Part shown: positions 34,685 through 48,262 of the stretch, in pieces
Layout of the letters: the number at the start of each line of letters is the position of its first letter
Numbering within the stretch: the first letter of the stretch is position 1
NCBI RefSeq assembly: GCF_050624435.1
Contig: NC_134530.1
Coordinates: 148,466,721 to 148,530,720, forward strand
Direction: 5' to 3'
Source of the DNA: Tenrec ecaudatus
Taxonomy: Eukaryota; Chordata; Mammalia; Afrosoricida; Tenrecidae
DNA length: 64,000 nt
Translations under genes and position numbers: made by a program
The notes under the pieces: model-generated
What the model was told of the DNA's origin: nothing
Databases searched by the model: none
Seen by the model: only the letters and a program-made list of their open reading frames with translations

Positions 34685-35567
34685 GATAAACTCTATGACT
34701 AGATAAATGAGTATTGTCCTGTTATTTTTTAATACTGAAACTTAAAAAATAAAAGAAAAAGACCGAATTCACAGTACCTGATTCAGAATTGAATTCTTGA
34801 ACATTTCCCACATTTTACTGCCTGTTTTTATTGGCTGTTGCTCTACTAATAGTCTATAAAATTTTGTTGAAGTTGACTTTGAAACATCTTCTTTTGGGTA
34901 TATATTAACCTCCTAGGTCAAAGTAAACATAGACTAGAACCTTCTACAAGCCGCCCAGAATGAAAAAAGCAGTTGAGACTCAAATTTCTCCCAAAACTAA
35001 CATAAATACAACTTCTGCTAACATGTCTTGTCCTAGTAATTTCGAACATGCCGTTTTTTAGCATCAGAGAGATGGCATGCTGCTTGGTGTCATAGTGCTT
35101 TTCCATTAATGATGATTTACTCTTCATTATATCTCAAAGATGGTCAGCACTTGATGAACTTTACCTGCCAGCATAGATGATCTCCCCAAACCAAAAAATT
35201 CCCTGGCCTCAGCATCCTGGGCCCCAAACAGTCTGGTTTTCAAATGTTAATCTGAATCGAAAATATTGAACTGATGCTTGGGTGAGATTCAGGACCGGGA
35301 GAGTAGATATTGAGAGCTTTATTTGTTCAGTATACTACATGTTAAGACAGAGGCTAGCCAGTGGGGACCATGTGGAAGTGGACCTCCACCTCCTCAAACA
35401 AAATGTTTCTATTTTTATTTTTTTAAAGGTACTTGGTAAAAAAAAAAAAGAAAGTTCACAGTGCAGAAGAGTATTTTGTTAAAAGCATTTCTCCTTTCTA
35501 ATCTCCCAGTCACACTGCCTAGAGACAAATACAACCCTGCTTATTGGCTCTCCTTCCAGAGGGACAA
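34685..35567. other. No recognised feature
   Basis: AT-rich intergenic sequence with nothing recognised. Confidence 0.35.
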
Positions 35568-35645
35568 GGGAGCTTTCAAAAAGCTTGTAGGAAAATGCCA
35601 TTATCTTTTATCCCATTAAAAAATATATGTTCAAGCATATATGTA
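35568..35645. mobile_element. Palindromic MITE-like element
   Basis: 'gggagctttcaaaaagcttg' then 'gccattatcttttatcccat', matching the family in reversed orientation. The right terminus is decayed. Confidence 0.5.
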
Positions 35646-35706
35646 TGAAAGCATTTATGTAGGTAAGCAGGTACATATATGTATGTACATATGTGCTGGC
35701 ATACTA

Positions 35707-35780
35707 GGGAGCTTCAAAAATTTCATGGAAAAATGGGATGAAAAGATAATGAAATTTCCCACAGGCTTTCTGAAGCTCCT
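35707..35780. mobile_element. Palindromic MITE-like element
   Basis: 'gggagcttcaaaaatttcat' on the left and the complementary 'ctttctgaagctcc' on the right, with TA next to the left end as in mariner-type insertions. The second copy within 150 bp. Confidence 0.65.
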
Positions 35781-35788
35781 TTCTATAA

Positions 35789-35793
<5 letters not shown>

Positions 35794-35850
<57 letters not shown>
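35794..35850. repeat. (TA)n microsatellite
   Basis: Uninterrupted TA run. The Tyr-Ile open frames across it are artefacts. Confidence 0.95.
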
Positions 35851-36706
<856 letters not shown>

Positions 36707-37860
36707 ACATATATGTATATGCATATACTAACTGTCACTTATCTCTCTTTTAAAATCCAACTAGGAGCAAACAGCTCTGAAACATTTATTTTAGGGGCCT
36801 TTCCACATCAGGAAGCAAAACTCAGCTTCATTTTGTACAGTATCCTACTGGCTGTCATTCTAATTCACTTGACCAGGTTTTGTTCTAGACAGCCTATATT
36901 GCATTCAATGCTGCAGCATACTTGCTAAAACCAGTACATAAGTCATTGTAAATTCCTAGCAGTGCAATTGTATTGCAAAAATTTTGAATTTGGTGCAGTT
37001 ATGTAAAGAAAATACCAATTTATAGTCTAATCTTTTCAACCCAATGCATTGATCAAACTTAGATCCTTGCCAAGCAAGTGGAATTTTGTATAAAAATTTT
37101 ATATATGGAATTTTGTATTCTTGTGGAGAGTGTGGTTGACATCTTTTTACATGTCTTAGGTCAGTTTCTGTATTTTCCTCTGTAATCTAACCTAACCTTC
37201 TTTCAATTGAGCTATTTGTTTCATTTTCTTATGAACTCATACAAGTTATTTGTCTAAAAAGGAAATTTGCCTTTGCCAAAAATATTACAAATAGTTGTTC
37301 CAAGATTGTCATTTGCTTTCAGACTTTGTTTACAGTCATTGTTTTTCATGCACAATTTTTGGAGGGAGTCAAATTTAATAATATTTTATTGCTTGGCTCC
37401 TGTGTTTCAATGTCATAACACAAATTTACCATATTTTGGTCTACTACTTAAGTTGGGTTTTGCCAACTTAAATATTCAAACATCAAATTTTATTTCAAAA
37501 AAGAATTGTAGGAGAGATCAAGGCTCAAAAAAATTTTTTCCAGATGGCCAGCCAAGTGTGCTGTAACCATGTATTAAACAATACATAATTTCTTTGCTGA
37601 TAAAACTACTTATTTAAACATTTTCATTGATATATATGCATGTAGTAAAGTACACTAGTCTTCATTGTACAGCTAGATTAATTTTTACTTATGTTTATAT
37701 CAGATAAAAGTCTAAAACTATCAGCACTTGGACAGCCCCAGAAGTCCCCTTCAGTCAATAATGACACCTCAAAGGTATCATGATTCTGACTTCACTAACC
37801 AGTTAGCATATTAAGTTTGCCTACTTTTGAAACTCATATCAATGAATATCCATATGTATT
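36707..37860. other. No recognised feature
   Basis: AT-rich intergenic sequence without recognised genes or repeats. Confidence 0.35.
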
Positions 37861-37972
37861 TTTTTTAACTTTTTACTGTAAATTAGGCAAAGCTTTACAG
37901 AGCGGATCAACAATTTTACATTCAACATTTCATCAATCAAACCTTCCGCTGTCTCGCCATTTCCATCTCGCC

Positions 37973-38008
<36 letters not shown>

Positions 38009-40180
38009 GAATATTGTCTTTTTCTTGACCATTGAACCCTTGTCTACCCTCTAGCCGGTAATTTCCCCTTCCGTCCCATATCTTCCCACTCCCAATAATC
38101 AGTCTGTTTCTTTTGGCATGAAACCCTGTTCTTGTATTTTGGTAACAGTGGTCTCATACAATACTTGTTCTTTTGTGATTGACTAATTTTCCTTAGCATA
38201 GCGACCTCTTGTTTCATTCAGATCATGAAGTGTTTCTCAGAATTCATTATTGGTCTTTAGTTTTGCATGATATTTTATTATGTGCAAGTACCAGTTTATC
38301 CATTCTTCCACTAATGGGCAGGTAGGTTGTTTCTTTCTGTTATTGTGAATAGTGCTGCGATGAACATGAAGTTGCATGTAGCTATTTATGTGACCTCTGT
38401 TCCCAATTGCTTGAGGAAGCACCATACCGTTTTCCACATGGTTGTATTGCTTATCTTCTCACCAGCATTGTATGTGGGCCCCAATCTCTCTGCATATCCT
38501 CTAGCATTGATTGGTTTCTGCTGTTTTGAACTTCCATATCAATTCTGGAATGAGGTGGTATCTCATTGTTTTGATTTGAATTTCTTGAATGGATGGTGCT
38601 CAAGAGCATTTCTTCATATGTTTTTGGCCACATGAATGTCTTCTTTGGTGAACTGTACATTCATGTCCTTGCTCACATTTTATTTAATTGAGTTATCTAT
38701 CTTTTTTCTTGTTGAGGGGTTGACGTTTCCTATAGATTTTTAGAAATTAGTCCTTTGTCTAATATGCCATTGCCAAAATGTCCTCCTCAATCTGTGGGTT
38801 CTCTTTTTACTCTTTAGTGAAGTCTTTTGATGCACACAGTGTCTTATTTTTAAGAGGTTGCAGACATTAATTTGATCCTCTGTGGTACACATATTTTTCA
38901 GTTCTTATTGATAATGTCTCTATGCTATGTATTAGAGTCCTTCAGTTTATCCTTATTTTTTCATGGATGATCTTTATCATTCTAGGGTTTACATTTAACT
39001 GTTTACTCCATCTTGAGTTCATTTCTGTATATGGAGTGAGTATAGGTCCTGATTCATTCTTCTTCAAATGGAAATCAAGTTTTGTCAGCACCACTTATTG
39101 AAGAAATTCTTTTCCTCATTTAATGTGTTCTGATCCTTTATCAAAAATTAATTATCTGTTTGTGAATGGATTTATTTCTGGGTTCTCAATTTTGTTTGTT
39201 GGTCTACGTATCTCTCACTATGCCCGTCTGAGGCTATTTTGACACCATAGCTCTGTAGTAGGTTTTGAGATCAAGAAGTGAGAGGCCTCCTACATTATTC
39301 TTTTACTTTAGTAGTGTTTTGCTTATCCTGCATCTCTTTTCTTTCCATATAAAGTTGGAGATTCATTTTTCTGTCTCTTTAAAGAATGATCCTGGGATCT
39401 GGATCAGAATTGCATTGTATTTCTAGATCACTTTGGGTAGTGTTGTATTAAGTCTTTATGCCCAGGATCGTAGTACAGTCTCTCATTTACGTAGGTCTCT
39501 TGTGGTTTCTTGTAGTAGTGTTTTGTAGTTGCTGTTGTACATGTCTTTTGTTTCTCTCGTTAGGTTTATTTGTTTCTCTAGTTAGGTTTATTTCATCTGT
39601 TGGGAGTCTATCATAAACAGTATTGTTTTCTTTCTTTTTTTTTTTTTACAGTATTGTTTTCTTGATACTCTTCTCAGAGCTCAATTCATTAGTATATGAG
39701 AATCTGATAAATTTTTGTATGGTGACCTTGTCCTGCAATGTTACTGAATCTTTAGTTACTACAATTTTCTTGTTAAGTCTGGAGTTTTATACATATGCAA
39801 GTAGAGAATTTTACTTCTTCTTTGCCAACTCAAGATACCTTTGATAAACTTCTATTGTCTATGAACTATGGCTAAGGCTTTGAGCATAATGTTTTATTTA
39901 TATAATGGATTAAGAAACCCTGGTGGTATAATTACATTGATTGTTTTTCTCATGTTGAACCATCCTTGCATACCTGGATGAACCCTACTTGGTCATGATG
40001 TCTTATTATTATTGGTATTTTGCTGGATTCTATTGGCTAGAAGTTGTGAGAATTTTTTGTATCTATGCTCATATGGGATATTGGTCTATAATTTTCTATT
40101 ATGAAGATGTCTGCTTGGTTTTACAATCAGGGTTACTATACTCCCTACATAAAATGAGTTTGAGAATGTTTCATTCTTTT

Positions 40181-42454
40181 TTTAAATCATTCTATTGGGG
40201 GCTCATACAATTCTTATCATGATCCATACATACATCATTGTGTCAAGGACATATGTACATTTGTTGCCATCATCATTCTCAAAACATTTGCCTTCCACTT
40301 GAGCCCTTAATATCAGCTCCTCATTTTACCACTCCCTCCACTCCCCCTCCCTCATGAACCCTTCATAATTCATAAATTATTATTATTTTGTCATATGTTA
40401 CACTGTCTGACGTCTCCCCAAGCCCTCTTCTCTGCTGTCCATCCCCCAGGGAGGAGGCTATATGTAGATTCTTATAATCGGTTCCCCCTTTCTACCCCAC
40501 ATTCCCTCCACACTCCAGGCATCACCACTCTCACCACTGGTCCTGAAGGGATCATCTGCCCTGGATTCCCTGTTTTTCAGTTCCTATCTGTACCAGTGTA
40601 CATCTTCTGGTCTAGCCAGACTTGTAAGGTAGACTTGGGGTCATGATAGTGGGGGGTGGGGTGGGGAGGAAGCATCTAAGAACTAGAGGAAAGTTATATG
40701 TTTCATCATTGCTACCCTTTACCCTGACTGGCTCATTTCCCCACAACCCTTCAGTAAGGGGGTGTCCAGCTGCCTACAGATGGGGTTTGAGTCTCCACTC
40801 TGCACTCACTCTCTTTTATAATGATATGATTTTTTGTTCTTTGATGCTTGATACCTGATGCCTTTGACAGCTTGTGATCACACAGGCTGGTGTGTTTCTT
40901 CCATGTGGGCTTTGTTGCTTCTGAGCTAGATGGCTGCTTGTTTATCTTCAAGCCTTTAAAACCCCAGACGCTATATCTTTTGATAGCCAGGCACCATCAG
41001 CTTTCGTCACCACATTTGGTTATGCATACGCTTGTCTTTAGTGATCATATTGGGAAGGTAGGTACCCACTGATATGATTTTTTTGTTCTTTGATGTCTGA
41101 TAACTGATTCCTTCTACACCTTCTGCTCAGACAGGCTGGTGTGCTTCTTCCAGGCTGGTGTGCTTCTTTAATGCTTCTTAGTTAGATGGCCGCTTAGTAA
41201 TCTTCAAGTCTTTAAGACCCCAGATGCTATACCCTTTGATACCCGGGCACCATCAGCTTTCTTCACCACATTTGCTTTTGCACCCATTTGTCTTCAGCGA
41301 TTCTGTCGGGAAGGTGTGCATCTTGGAATGCCAATTTAATAGAACAACGTGTTCTTGCAATTGAGTAAGTACTTGAGTGGAGGTCCAATGTCCATCTGCT
41401 GCCTTAATACTAAACCTATAAATATATGCACGCAGATCTATTTCCCCACCCTCCTATATAAATATATTTACATATGTGCATGCCAGCATTTAGATCTCTA
41501 TAAATACCCTTTGTAACCTAGTTCTTTCCTCTCTTTCCTTTTACTTTCTTCTTGTCCCACTATCATGGTCAGCCTTCATTTGGGTTTCAGTAATTTCTTT
41601 CAGTTACAATGCCCTTGCTGAATCCCTACTAGGCCTCTCACACTCTCCTTGCCACTAATTTTGGATCACTTGTTGCTCCCCTGTCCCTGGGTTGGTCAGT
41701 ACCACCTCCTTACTCCTACTTCCCCCTTTCCCATGTCCCCCTGGAACCATTGGTCCCATTGTTTTCTCCTCCAGACTATTCATCCAGCTTATCTTATCTA
41801 GATAGAGCTGTAGAGATAATAATATGCACCAAAAATCAAGCCATAGCAAGATGGGCAACGAATGAGAACACAGCGATGACAACAACAAAAAACCAATAAC
41901 CCATAAAAGACTAAATTAATTAAAAGTAAAGGTTAAAGAAAAACCTGTAAATAGATCAAGGTCTGATTTTTGATCTTTAGGCGTGTCCTTTAGTCAGGTC
42001 TGATGGGGTGCCACGCTCTGGACCCAGAGTCTGTCCTTTGTACTCCCTCAGGGGCTCCCTGCTCTGCTCCCATAGTTACTCTGCCGCATGCCTTTAGTGG
42101 TTTGCCTTGGTGTCACAGGGTCAGTCAGAGCCAGTCCCGACACTGAGTCGCCAGTGTTGTCTCCCTTCGGGCCCTGGACCAGTGAGGGACGTCGTGTCTC
42201 ATAGAGGGATCAGCCATTTGGTCCACTCTGTGCATTGGCTGTTCAGAGCAGGGATATCGTCCTCCAGGCCTGGTGGGCCAGGATGTGCTCCACTCTCTCT
42301 TCCTTCCCCTTCATTTGCTCCTGTGCATGCCCCTCTCCCCTAGCTGCAGTTTCAGTGCTGTCCTCTGAAGTAAATTCTTCTGGGGGAGAGGCAGTTGTCC
42401 ACATAGCTGGTATGGGGGTCGAGCCCTCAGGCCCCTCCCCTGGCCCCCCAAGAG
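40181..42454 (-). mobile_element. L1, 2.27-kb 3' UTR copy nested in older L1
   Basis: Same family and layout as the 32.5 kb insertion, including the duplicated ~248-bp block (starts 40825 and 41073). The flanking duplications TGTTTCATTCTTTT (40167-40180) and TGTCTCATTCTTTT (42455-42468) differ at one base. It is more diverged than the 32.5 kb copy, so probably inserted earlier. Confidence 0.9.
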
Positions 42455-43243
42455 TGTCTCATTCTTTTCTGTTTTCTGGACAGATTTGAGTAGAATTGGT
42501 GTCAGCTCTTCTCTGAATGTTTGCTAGAATTCCAAAGTGAAGTTGTCTGACCTTAGGTTTTGCTTTGTGAGTGTTTTAACAGTCAGATTAATCTTTTTTT
42601 TTTTATTAGTCTGTTTAGTTTTGCTTTGTTTTTTCCACATTGGTCTATTAGCTTAGGTGGTGATGTGTTTCTGAAAATTTGTCCACGTCTTCTAAGTTTC
42701 CCAATTTGTTGGAGTACAGTCCTTCCTAGGATTGTGTGACCTTTCCAGATTTCTGTTGTGATGCTGCTCACTTCATTTCTTATTTTCATCTTCTCTCTCT
42801 TCTCCTTTGCTAAGTTTGGCAAGCTTGTTAATCCTTTTAAAGAACAAATTTATTATTTTGTTGATTCTTTCTATTATTTTCCTCTTTTCTGATTCATTGA
42901 CTTCTGCTCTGAGCTTCACTGTTTATTTTCTTCTGGTGGCTGAAGGTTTACTTCACTGCTCTTATCCTTTCTGCCTTCTTGATGCATGCATTTATTGATA
43001 CAAATCCCTCTCTGAGTGCTGCTTTAGTTATGTCCCAAAAGTTTTGGTATTTTATGTTTTCCTTCTCATTTGTGTCAAGGAGTTTTCAGTTGAAGTCCTT
43101 ATTTCTTCAATAATCTAGTAGTTTTAGAGCAGGATGTTGTTCAATTTCCATACATTTGATCTCCCATCCCTGGCCTTGACCTTCCTATTGTATATTTACG
43201 ATTTTATAGTGTTGTGATCTGAGAAGATGGTTTGTAATATCTT

Positions 43244-43379
43244 TTTTTTAATTTTAACAATTTATTAGGGGCTCATACAATTCTTATCACAGTTCATACA
43301 TATACATACATCAATTGTATAAAGCACATCTGTACAGTCTTTTCCCTAGTCATTTTTTTCTCCTCTTTTCTTTTTTTAC
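43244..43379 (-). mobile_element. Short L1 3' end nested in older L1, perfect 17-bp duplication
   Basis: 136 bp with 'caatttattaggggctcata' and 'tcaattgtataaagcacatc', flanked by identical ATGGTTTGTAATATCTT at 43227-43243 and 43380-43396. The host L1 resumes exactly afterward. Confidence 0.93.
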
Positions 43380-43549
43380 ATGGTTTGTAATATCTTGATT
43401 CTTAAAGTCTAGTAACGCTTGCTTGGTGGCTTAACATATATGTTCTCTTCTGGAGAATGCTCCATCTCATAGTGGCTTTGATTAGCTTCTCTCTGATGGT
43501 TAATGAATTAGGTATTGATTGGGTGTTGATCTACTATCCGTAGGTTAGC

Positions 43550-43735
43550 AGATATAAGGTCACTGTGAGCTGGAATTGACTATGACAATTGGTTTGAGAA
43601 TGGCTAGTGATGGCTGGCAGGCTTTTTCATGCTTGTTGACCATGTGACTATCCTCTTTGCAGAGATGTCTGTGCAAGTCCATTACCTATTTTTTTGATTG
43701 AGTTGTTCGCCTTTTTGTCATTAAATTCAGTCTCC
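43550..43735 (-). mobile_element. SINE tail piece and another L1 fragment
   Basis: 'aaggtcactgtgagctggaa' (about 43556) looks like an AfroSINE tail. It is followed by antisense L1 text 'atggctagtgatggctggca' and 'tttttgattgagttgttcgc'. Composite and degraded. Confidence 0.5.
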
Positions 43736-44059
43736 CTTTTGAAAGAGAGAAAAAACTCGATAGACTTCATGTTGATAAATTTTGAAACTGTAAGAAAGGC
43801 CATAGTACCATGTCTTTGATTGAGGTGTATTAATTTGATTCAGCTCATGTGACACATTTTCAGTCAATTTCACTGGAAAATTTGGAAGTATGCATTTGTC
43901 AATATTTACTTAAACTAAGCCAAAAGTAAATGAGAATTATCCCTATGTTGAAGAAAGAGACTTCACACTGTGCTTTGTACAGAGGCCTGCTAAAGGCACC
44001 ACTTGTTTATTTATTTACAGCCAGCCATGAGGGGAAAAAAGGACCAAGGGTTTGAAATT
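43736..44059. other. No recognised feature
   Basis: Intergenic sequence with nothing recognised. Confidence 0.35.
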
Positions 44060-44268
44060 TCTAACTGGTCAGAGGCCAGGCCACACAAAGGCTACCCACT
44101 TGGCTGCTGGAGAGGAAATTGGTGTTTTGAACTCGCCCTGCAGCTCCCGGGGTGAAAGATCTGGAGATCTACCCCCTGAAGGTCAGAGCCAAGAAAACAC
44201 CACAGGGTCCTTTGGCTGTACCGCCCAGGGCAGCTGTGAATCAAAACCAACTAGACAGCGTTTAACAG
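44060..44268 (+). mobile_element. AfroSINE, diverged
   Basis: 'acccacttggctgctggaga', 'tttgaactcgccctgcagct' and the tail 'gtgaatcaaaaccaactaga'. Confidence 0.65.
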
Positions 44269-44374
44269 CAGAGCTCTTTTAAAACCAAGTTTGTGGGCTC
44301 CGTTATAATATAAAAAACAAATTCTGTTTTCTACAATAATACAGTCTATAGATTATATAAGGAATAATAAATCA

Positions 44375-44448
44375 GGGGCTTCAAAAAGTTCATGGAAAAA
44401 TGAAGTTAAAAGCTAATGGAATGTTTCCAGGAGCTTTTTGAAGCCTCT
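44375..44448. mobile_element. Palindromic MITE-like element, best copy
   Basis: About 74 bp. The left arm 'ggggcttcaaaaagttcatg' and the right arm 'ccaggagctttttgaagcct' are imperfect inverted repeats able to form one long hairpin. No coding content. Confidence 0.7.
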
Positions 44449-44879
44449 TGGTATGTTGTTTCTAAGATCATCGTTTGCTTTGAGACTGGGTGTTAGGTTC
44501 CTAAAGGAAACCCTGAAGAGTTAACACTATGTATCTTTGGAAGTTGCTTTGCAATACACACAATAAAAGAAAGAACCTGTACAAATTTAAATTTAATTAA
44601 GAACTTTTCTCCACTTTTATTTTTTAACCTCCTTCCCCTTATCTTACTGGGAAGGGGAAGCAATTAGAGTCTGCAAAGCTTCTTATCAAATACAATTGTA
44701 ACTTCTTTTTGTATAACTATGATCTGCCTAGGAAATTAAAGCTATAATTTCTTTTTCCACATGGCATTCAACAAAGTTTCATTTCGGTTGCTCCTACTTT
44801 TGCCCAACCATCCCACCATCTCTCACTGGATTCCAGCATGCGCTTTCTAGCTAGCTTTTGTTGCTTCTACTATCACCTG
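44449..44879. other. No recognised feature
   Basis: Intergenic sequence with nothing recognised. Confidence 0.35.
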
Positions 44880-45295
44880 TGCACCGCTTTATTGTACTCT
44901 GAAAAAAAAGCTAAGTTCCTTGCCTTGGCTTATGAAACTTTATGCGATCTGGCCTTCCCTTCTATCTCTCTGACTTAATTTCCTACCAATCTTTCCTCCA
45001 TAACCACACTCCAGACACATTAGCAATTGTTCTGTACTTCCTAAACACAGAGACCCACATATTTCAGGTCTTTGCACTGGCCTTGGATGTTCTGGTTCTT
45101 CCTTGTTATTCAGACCTCAGAGAAGATGTCATCCTCCAACTCCTCTATTCATGTAGGCCGTCCTCTGCAAACGGTTCCACTGCCCAGTCACTTCGGCTGA
45201 CACTGCTTCATCTTCTTTCTTTTCTGATCATAAATATTGCTACTTGATATGATCTCGGTCATTTACTTGTTTCAGGTTTACTCTTTTCTTATGCA
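44880..45295 (+). mobile_element. L2 LINE, 3' region
   Basis: L2 pattern: 'tttatgcgatctggccttcc', 'acactccagacacattagca', 'caggtctttgcactggcctt' and 'tcagagaagatgtcatcctc'. An ancient mammal-wide LINE. The 101-residue open frame across it is a shadow. Confidence 0.75.
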
Positions 45296-45377
45296 GGAAC
45301 GGAAACAATTTATAAGTCTCTTTTCTTGCAAATTGCTCTAAACCAGAACCTAAAACAATGCCTACTGACTGGGTACC

Positions 45378-45552
45378 CTAAACTCAAACCACGCCACTGG
45401 CGTGGCATGGATTCTGACTCATAACAACACTCTCTAGGGTTTCTGAGGCCTTGTTAATCGTGAGGTGAGAAAAGAGCTACATCTTTCTCCCACCGAGGGA
45501 CTGGTGGGTTGGAAGCTGTCATTCTCACCCAACAGCACCATCAGTATTTCTT
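45378..45552 (-). mobile_element. AfroSINE, diverged
   Basis: 'ggattctgactcataacaac', 'tctagggtttctgaggcctt' and 'cacatctttctcccaccg'-like body. Tandem with the next copy. Confidence 0.7.
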
Positions 45553-45565
45553 CTCTGAGTATTGA

Positions 45566-45768
45566 AACTCACCGCCACTGAGTCAACTCCGGTGCATAGC
45601 AGCCCTACAGGACAGGTTAGAACTGCCCCTTTGGGTTTCTCAGGTTGCACATTTTTCAGGAGCAGAAAGCCTCACCTTTTCCCTGTGGAACAGCCTGGTG
45701 GGTTTGAACTGTTGACCTTGCAGTTAGCAGACCAACAAGTAACCCATTATGCCACTAGGGCTTCTTTC
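45566..45768 (-). mobile_element. AfroSINE
   Basis: A full reverse-complement copy: 'actcaccgccactgagtcaa', 'gttagaactgcccctttggg', 'tttgaactgttgaccttgca' and the head 'cattatgccactagggctt'. Confidence 0.87.
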
Positions 45769-47033
45769 TCCTAATTTTTTTTAATTTGTTTGAATCAATG
45801 TAGGAATGTATGTTAACTGTGACAAAGCAAAGTGCCAGCACTGCGAAACACATCAATGAATCAGAAAAGAACTCTTCCCGCCAAAGATCTTGAGGTCTAC
45901 TGGAAAAGCTAAACCAGAGAGACAATACGCCCTTGGTTCTTGGAAAGGAAGAGAGTACACCCAGCTATAGCACATCAAAGCTGGCCTTGAGTTGCATTTA
46001 AACAGAATGATGAACGATAGCCTTTTTGTTTTTTCTACTTTGCTCAAAGTTGTCTTTTATTCTACGGGACAAAAGACCCAAACTCAAATATACTTTATAG
46101 AGACTGCTTTATTAAGTCGTCAATAGGGCAAAGACAAGAGAAAGACAAAAATTAATCATCGGAAGGAGTGGATGAAGGAGACCATAAGCACTAGGCCATA
46201 TGGTTTCTAAAGGGTTCCTGGCCACATAATCAAATTATAGAAGATGGAAAACAAGAAATTCATCACAAAATATGATTGGCAGCAGATCAAGTCATCACAG
46301 TTGCAGGAGGGACTAAAGAACCTGGAAAGGGACCATGACTAGGATACATACCCTACTGCAGATTAGAAAATCTCACACTATTAGTGATGGCCTCTTTCCA
46401 GGTATGACTCTTAGCCACATGACTCTGGTGCCCTGATTTCCATCAAGGGCTAGCCTCAGCATGTCCCTGAAGATGAGATCCCCCTTCCCTGGGCTATACA
46501 AGGGAGTCCCAGCAATCCACTTTCAAATGCACAATGCCTGAGGGTAAAGCTTTTTATACTGCTGGTCCATGTTCAGAAAGAAATCAGTCAAGGCTGAATT
46601 TAAAGGGGAACTCAGAATGGATTTAGGGCTCCCACTGTAAACCGTAGCCTTTCAGAAAGCTAGTGCTCAGAATTTAAGCTCTGATACACTTTGTCACACA
46701 AATTTGATATCTGACTGCTTAACTAACCCCCTTTTCAAAGTATGTTGGCCCTGCAGTTTGTTTAGAATGTTTCTGTTGTTTGGTGAATGAGGACACGATT
46801 CATTATGTCATCTGTAGGTAAATGCAAAAATACACGTTTATGCATGAAACAGTACAGATTTTAGACATTAAGTGTGTTTAACTGAAATAAAAATGTTTGT
46901 GCTATAGCTTTTGTAATTTTAATATTAATATTTTAATATTAGCATACGGATCAGCCCTTGAGTCTCAGCAAATCAAAATGTTATAAAATGTAAGGATACA
47001 ATAGAACATTGGAACCAAATACTGAATTTGGTT
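45769..47033. other. No recognised feature
   Basis: About 1.3 kb of intergenic sequence. It may contain decayed old repeats, but none can be named. Confidence 0.35.
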
Positions 47034-47240
47034 AGACTCTCATGGCTTAGTGGGTTACGCTTGGGGTTGCTAATTACAAGGTCAGCAGTTTGAAACCACC
47101 AGCTGCTCTGAAGGAAAGAGGAAGCTTTCTATTCTTGTAAGGACTTACAGTCTTGGAAACCCACAGGGGCAGTTCTACCCTGTCCTACAGGGTCACTATG
47201 AGTCAGAATTGACTCAATGATGGTGACTTTGGTTTGAGTT
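47034..47240 (+). mobile_element. AfroSINE
   Basis: A near-complete copy: 'ctcatggcttagtgggttac', 'aaggtcagcagtttgaaacc', 'gggcagttctaccctgtcct' and 'tatgagtcagaattgactca'. Confidence 0.9.
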
Positions 47241-47364
47241 TTATTCATGTTGGTGCATATTACAACATTTCCATCGCGAAGGTAAATATGGATATTTTCT
47301 ATGTCAGTGGAAGATTTTGCAGAATATCGTGTGTATGTGTAAGAAAGAGCTTCATTAAAAAAAG

Positions 47365-47670
47365 AGCTTCATATCAAGAGCAATTGTACATTAAGAAAAC
47401 ATCCCATCCCAGTCCATATCAAGTCCAAAAGTCCAGTCTTAGCCCATATATCCGATACCAGTCTGTAAATTCTTCTTCAGACTCACACAATGCATGCAAT
47501 GTCGCCAAGTTCAGGAATATCACAGGCCAGAGGGTGCAAAGTCTTGTGCATCCACTGGCAGTGGAAGCTTCTCAGCATTGGCGTGTCTCCACGTGGCTCC
47601 TCCAGCTTCAGGGTTCTAGCGTAGCTCTGTGTCTTGTCAGCAAGCAGTGAGTCTCCATGATTTTATAATA
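47365..47670 (-). repeat. Old interspersed repeat (same class as 28.9 kb)
   Basis: Parallels the antisense copy at 28.9 kb: 'atatatccgataccagtctg', 'actcacacaatgcatgcaat' and 'tgtctccacgtggctcctcc'. Confidence 0.5.
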
Positions 47671-48074
47671 ATAATTATTTCTGGGAATATAACCAAGATA
47701 TATTTTCTTATAGAAAGGAAATGCATGTTTACTCTGTCCACTTCAGTACCTGATTCACTGTTACTAAAGATTCAGGTTTCCTGGAGGAAAAATATAGCGA
47801 GAATATAAAAATAAATAAAATCCAACAACTCCCCGTACACTTGGCTTGCACAGACACATTTTATGCCACGATGTGGGTATTGTGCTGCACAATGCCAGCC
47901 CTGTCGCTCACATAGAAACATGCAAGTCGTATCCCTGAAGGGGTCGAGTGCATAAACTGAGCCTCCATACCTGGCATCCCTGGTTCTTTCAACGTGTAAC
48001 TACGTACGGGTCACTTCAGGAAAAATTAGAAATTTATGTTTTCCATGATGAGATAGTTTTTCCTTGAAAATGAT
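47671..48074. other. No recognised feature
   Basis: Intergenic sequence with nothing recognised. Confidence 0.35.
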
Positions 48075-48262
48075 ATTGTTGTTGTTGTTGTTCCAGCTCA
48101 TGGGGACTCTATGTACAACAGAACAAAACACTGTCTGGTCCTGTGCCATCCTCACTATTGCTGACTTAACTCTCATTAGGAATACTTGGCACAATAGATG
48201 CTCTAGAAACAAAACAACTTCCCATTACACACACACACACCCACGTACGTGCGCGCACACGT
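48075..48262 (-). mobile_element. RTE-clade LINE 3' end fragment plus (CA)n
   Basis: 'ttgttgttgttgttccagct', 'ctatgtacaacagaacaaaa' and 'gtcctgtgccatcctcacta' are the antisense RTE 3' end. A CA/CG-rich dinucleotide run follows from about 48230. Confidence 0.75.

Larger units (their letters stand above)
37861..43500 (-). mobile_element. Old L1 in antisense (3' UTR/ORF2 remnants), with nested insertions
   Basis: Antisense L1 text includes 'cagtttatccattcttccac', 'tgaatagtgctgcgatgaac', 'tctggaatgaggtggtatct', 'ccatcttgagttcatttctg' and 'gaggcctcctacattattct'. This is the C-terminal ORF2 and 3' region of an older L1. Many stops remain, with no usable ORF2. A (CT)n run lies at about 37976-38006. 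Younger L1 3' ends interrupt it at 40.2-42.5 and 43.2-43.4 kb. The outer limits are approximate. Confidence 0.75.

Noticed and set aside
35794..35850. Tyr-Ile repeat peptides
   Set aside because: Produced by a TA microsatellite.
44942..45247. 101-codon open frame
   Set aside because: It coincides with an L2 LINE 3' region and lacks any conserved protein feature.
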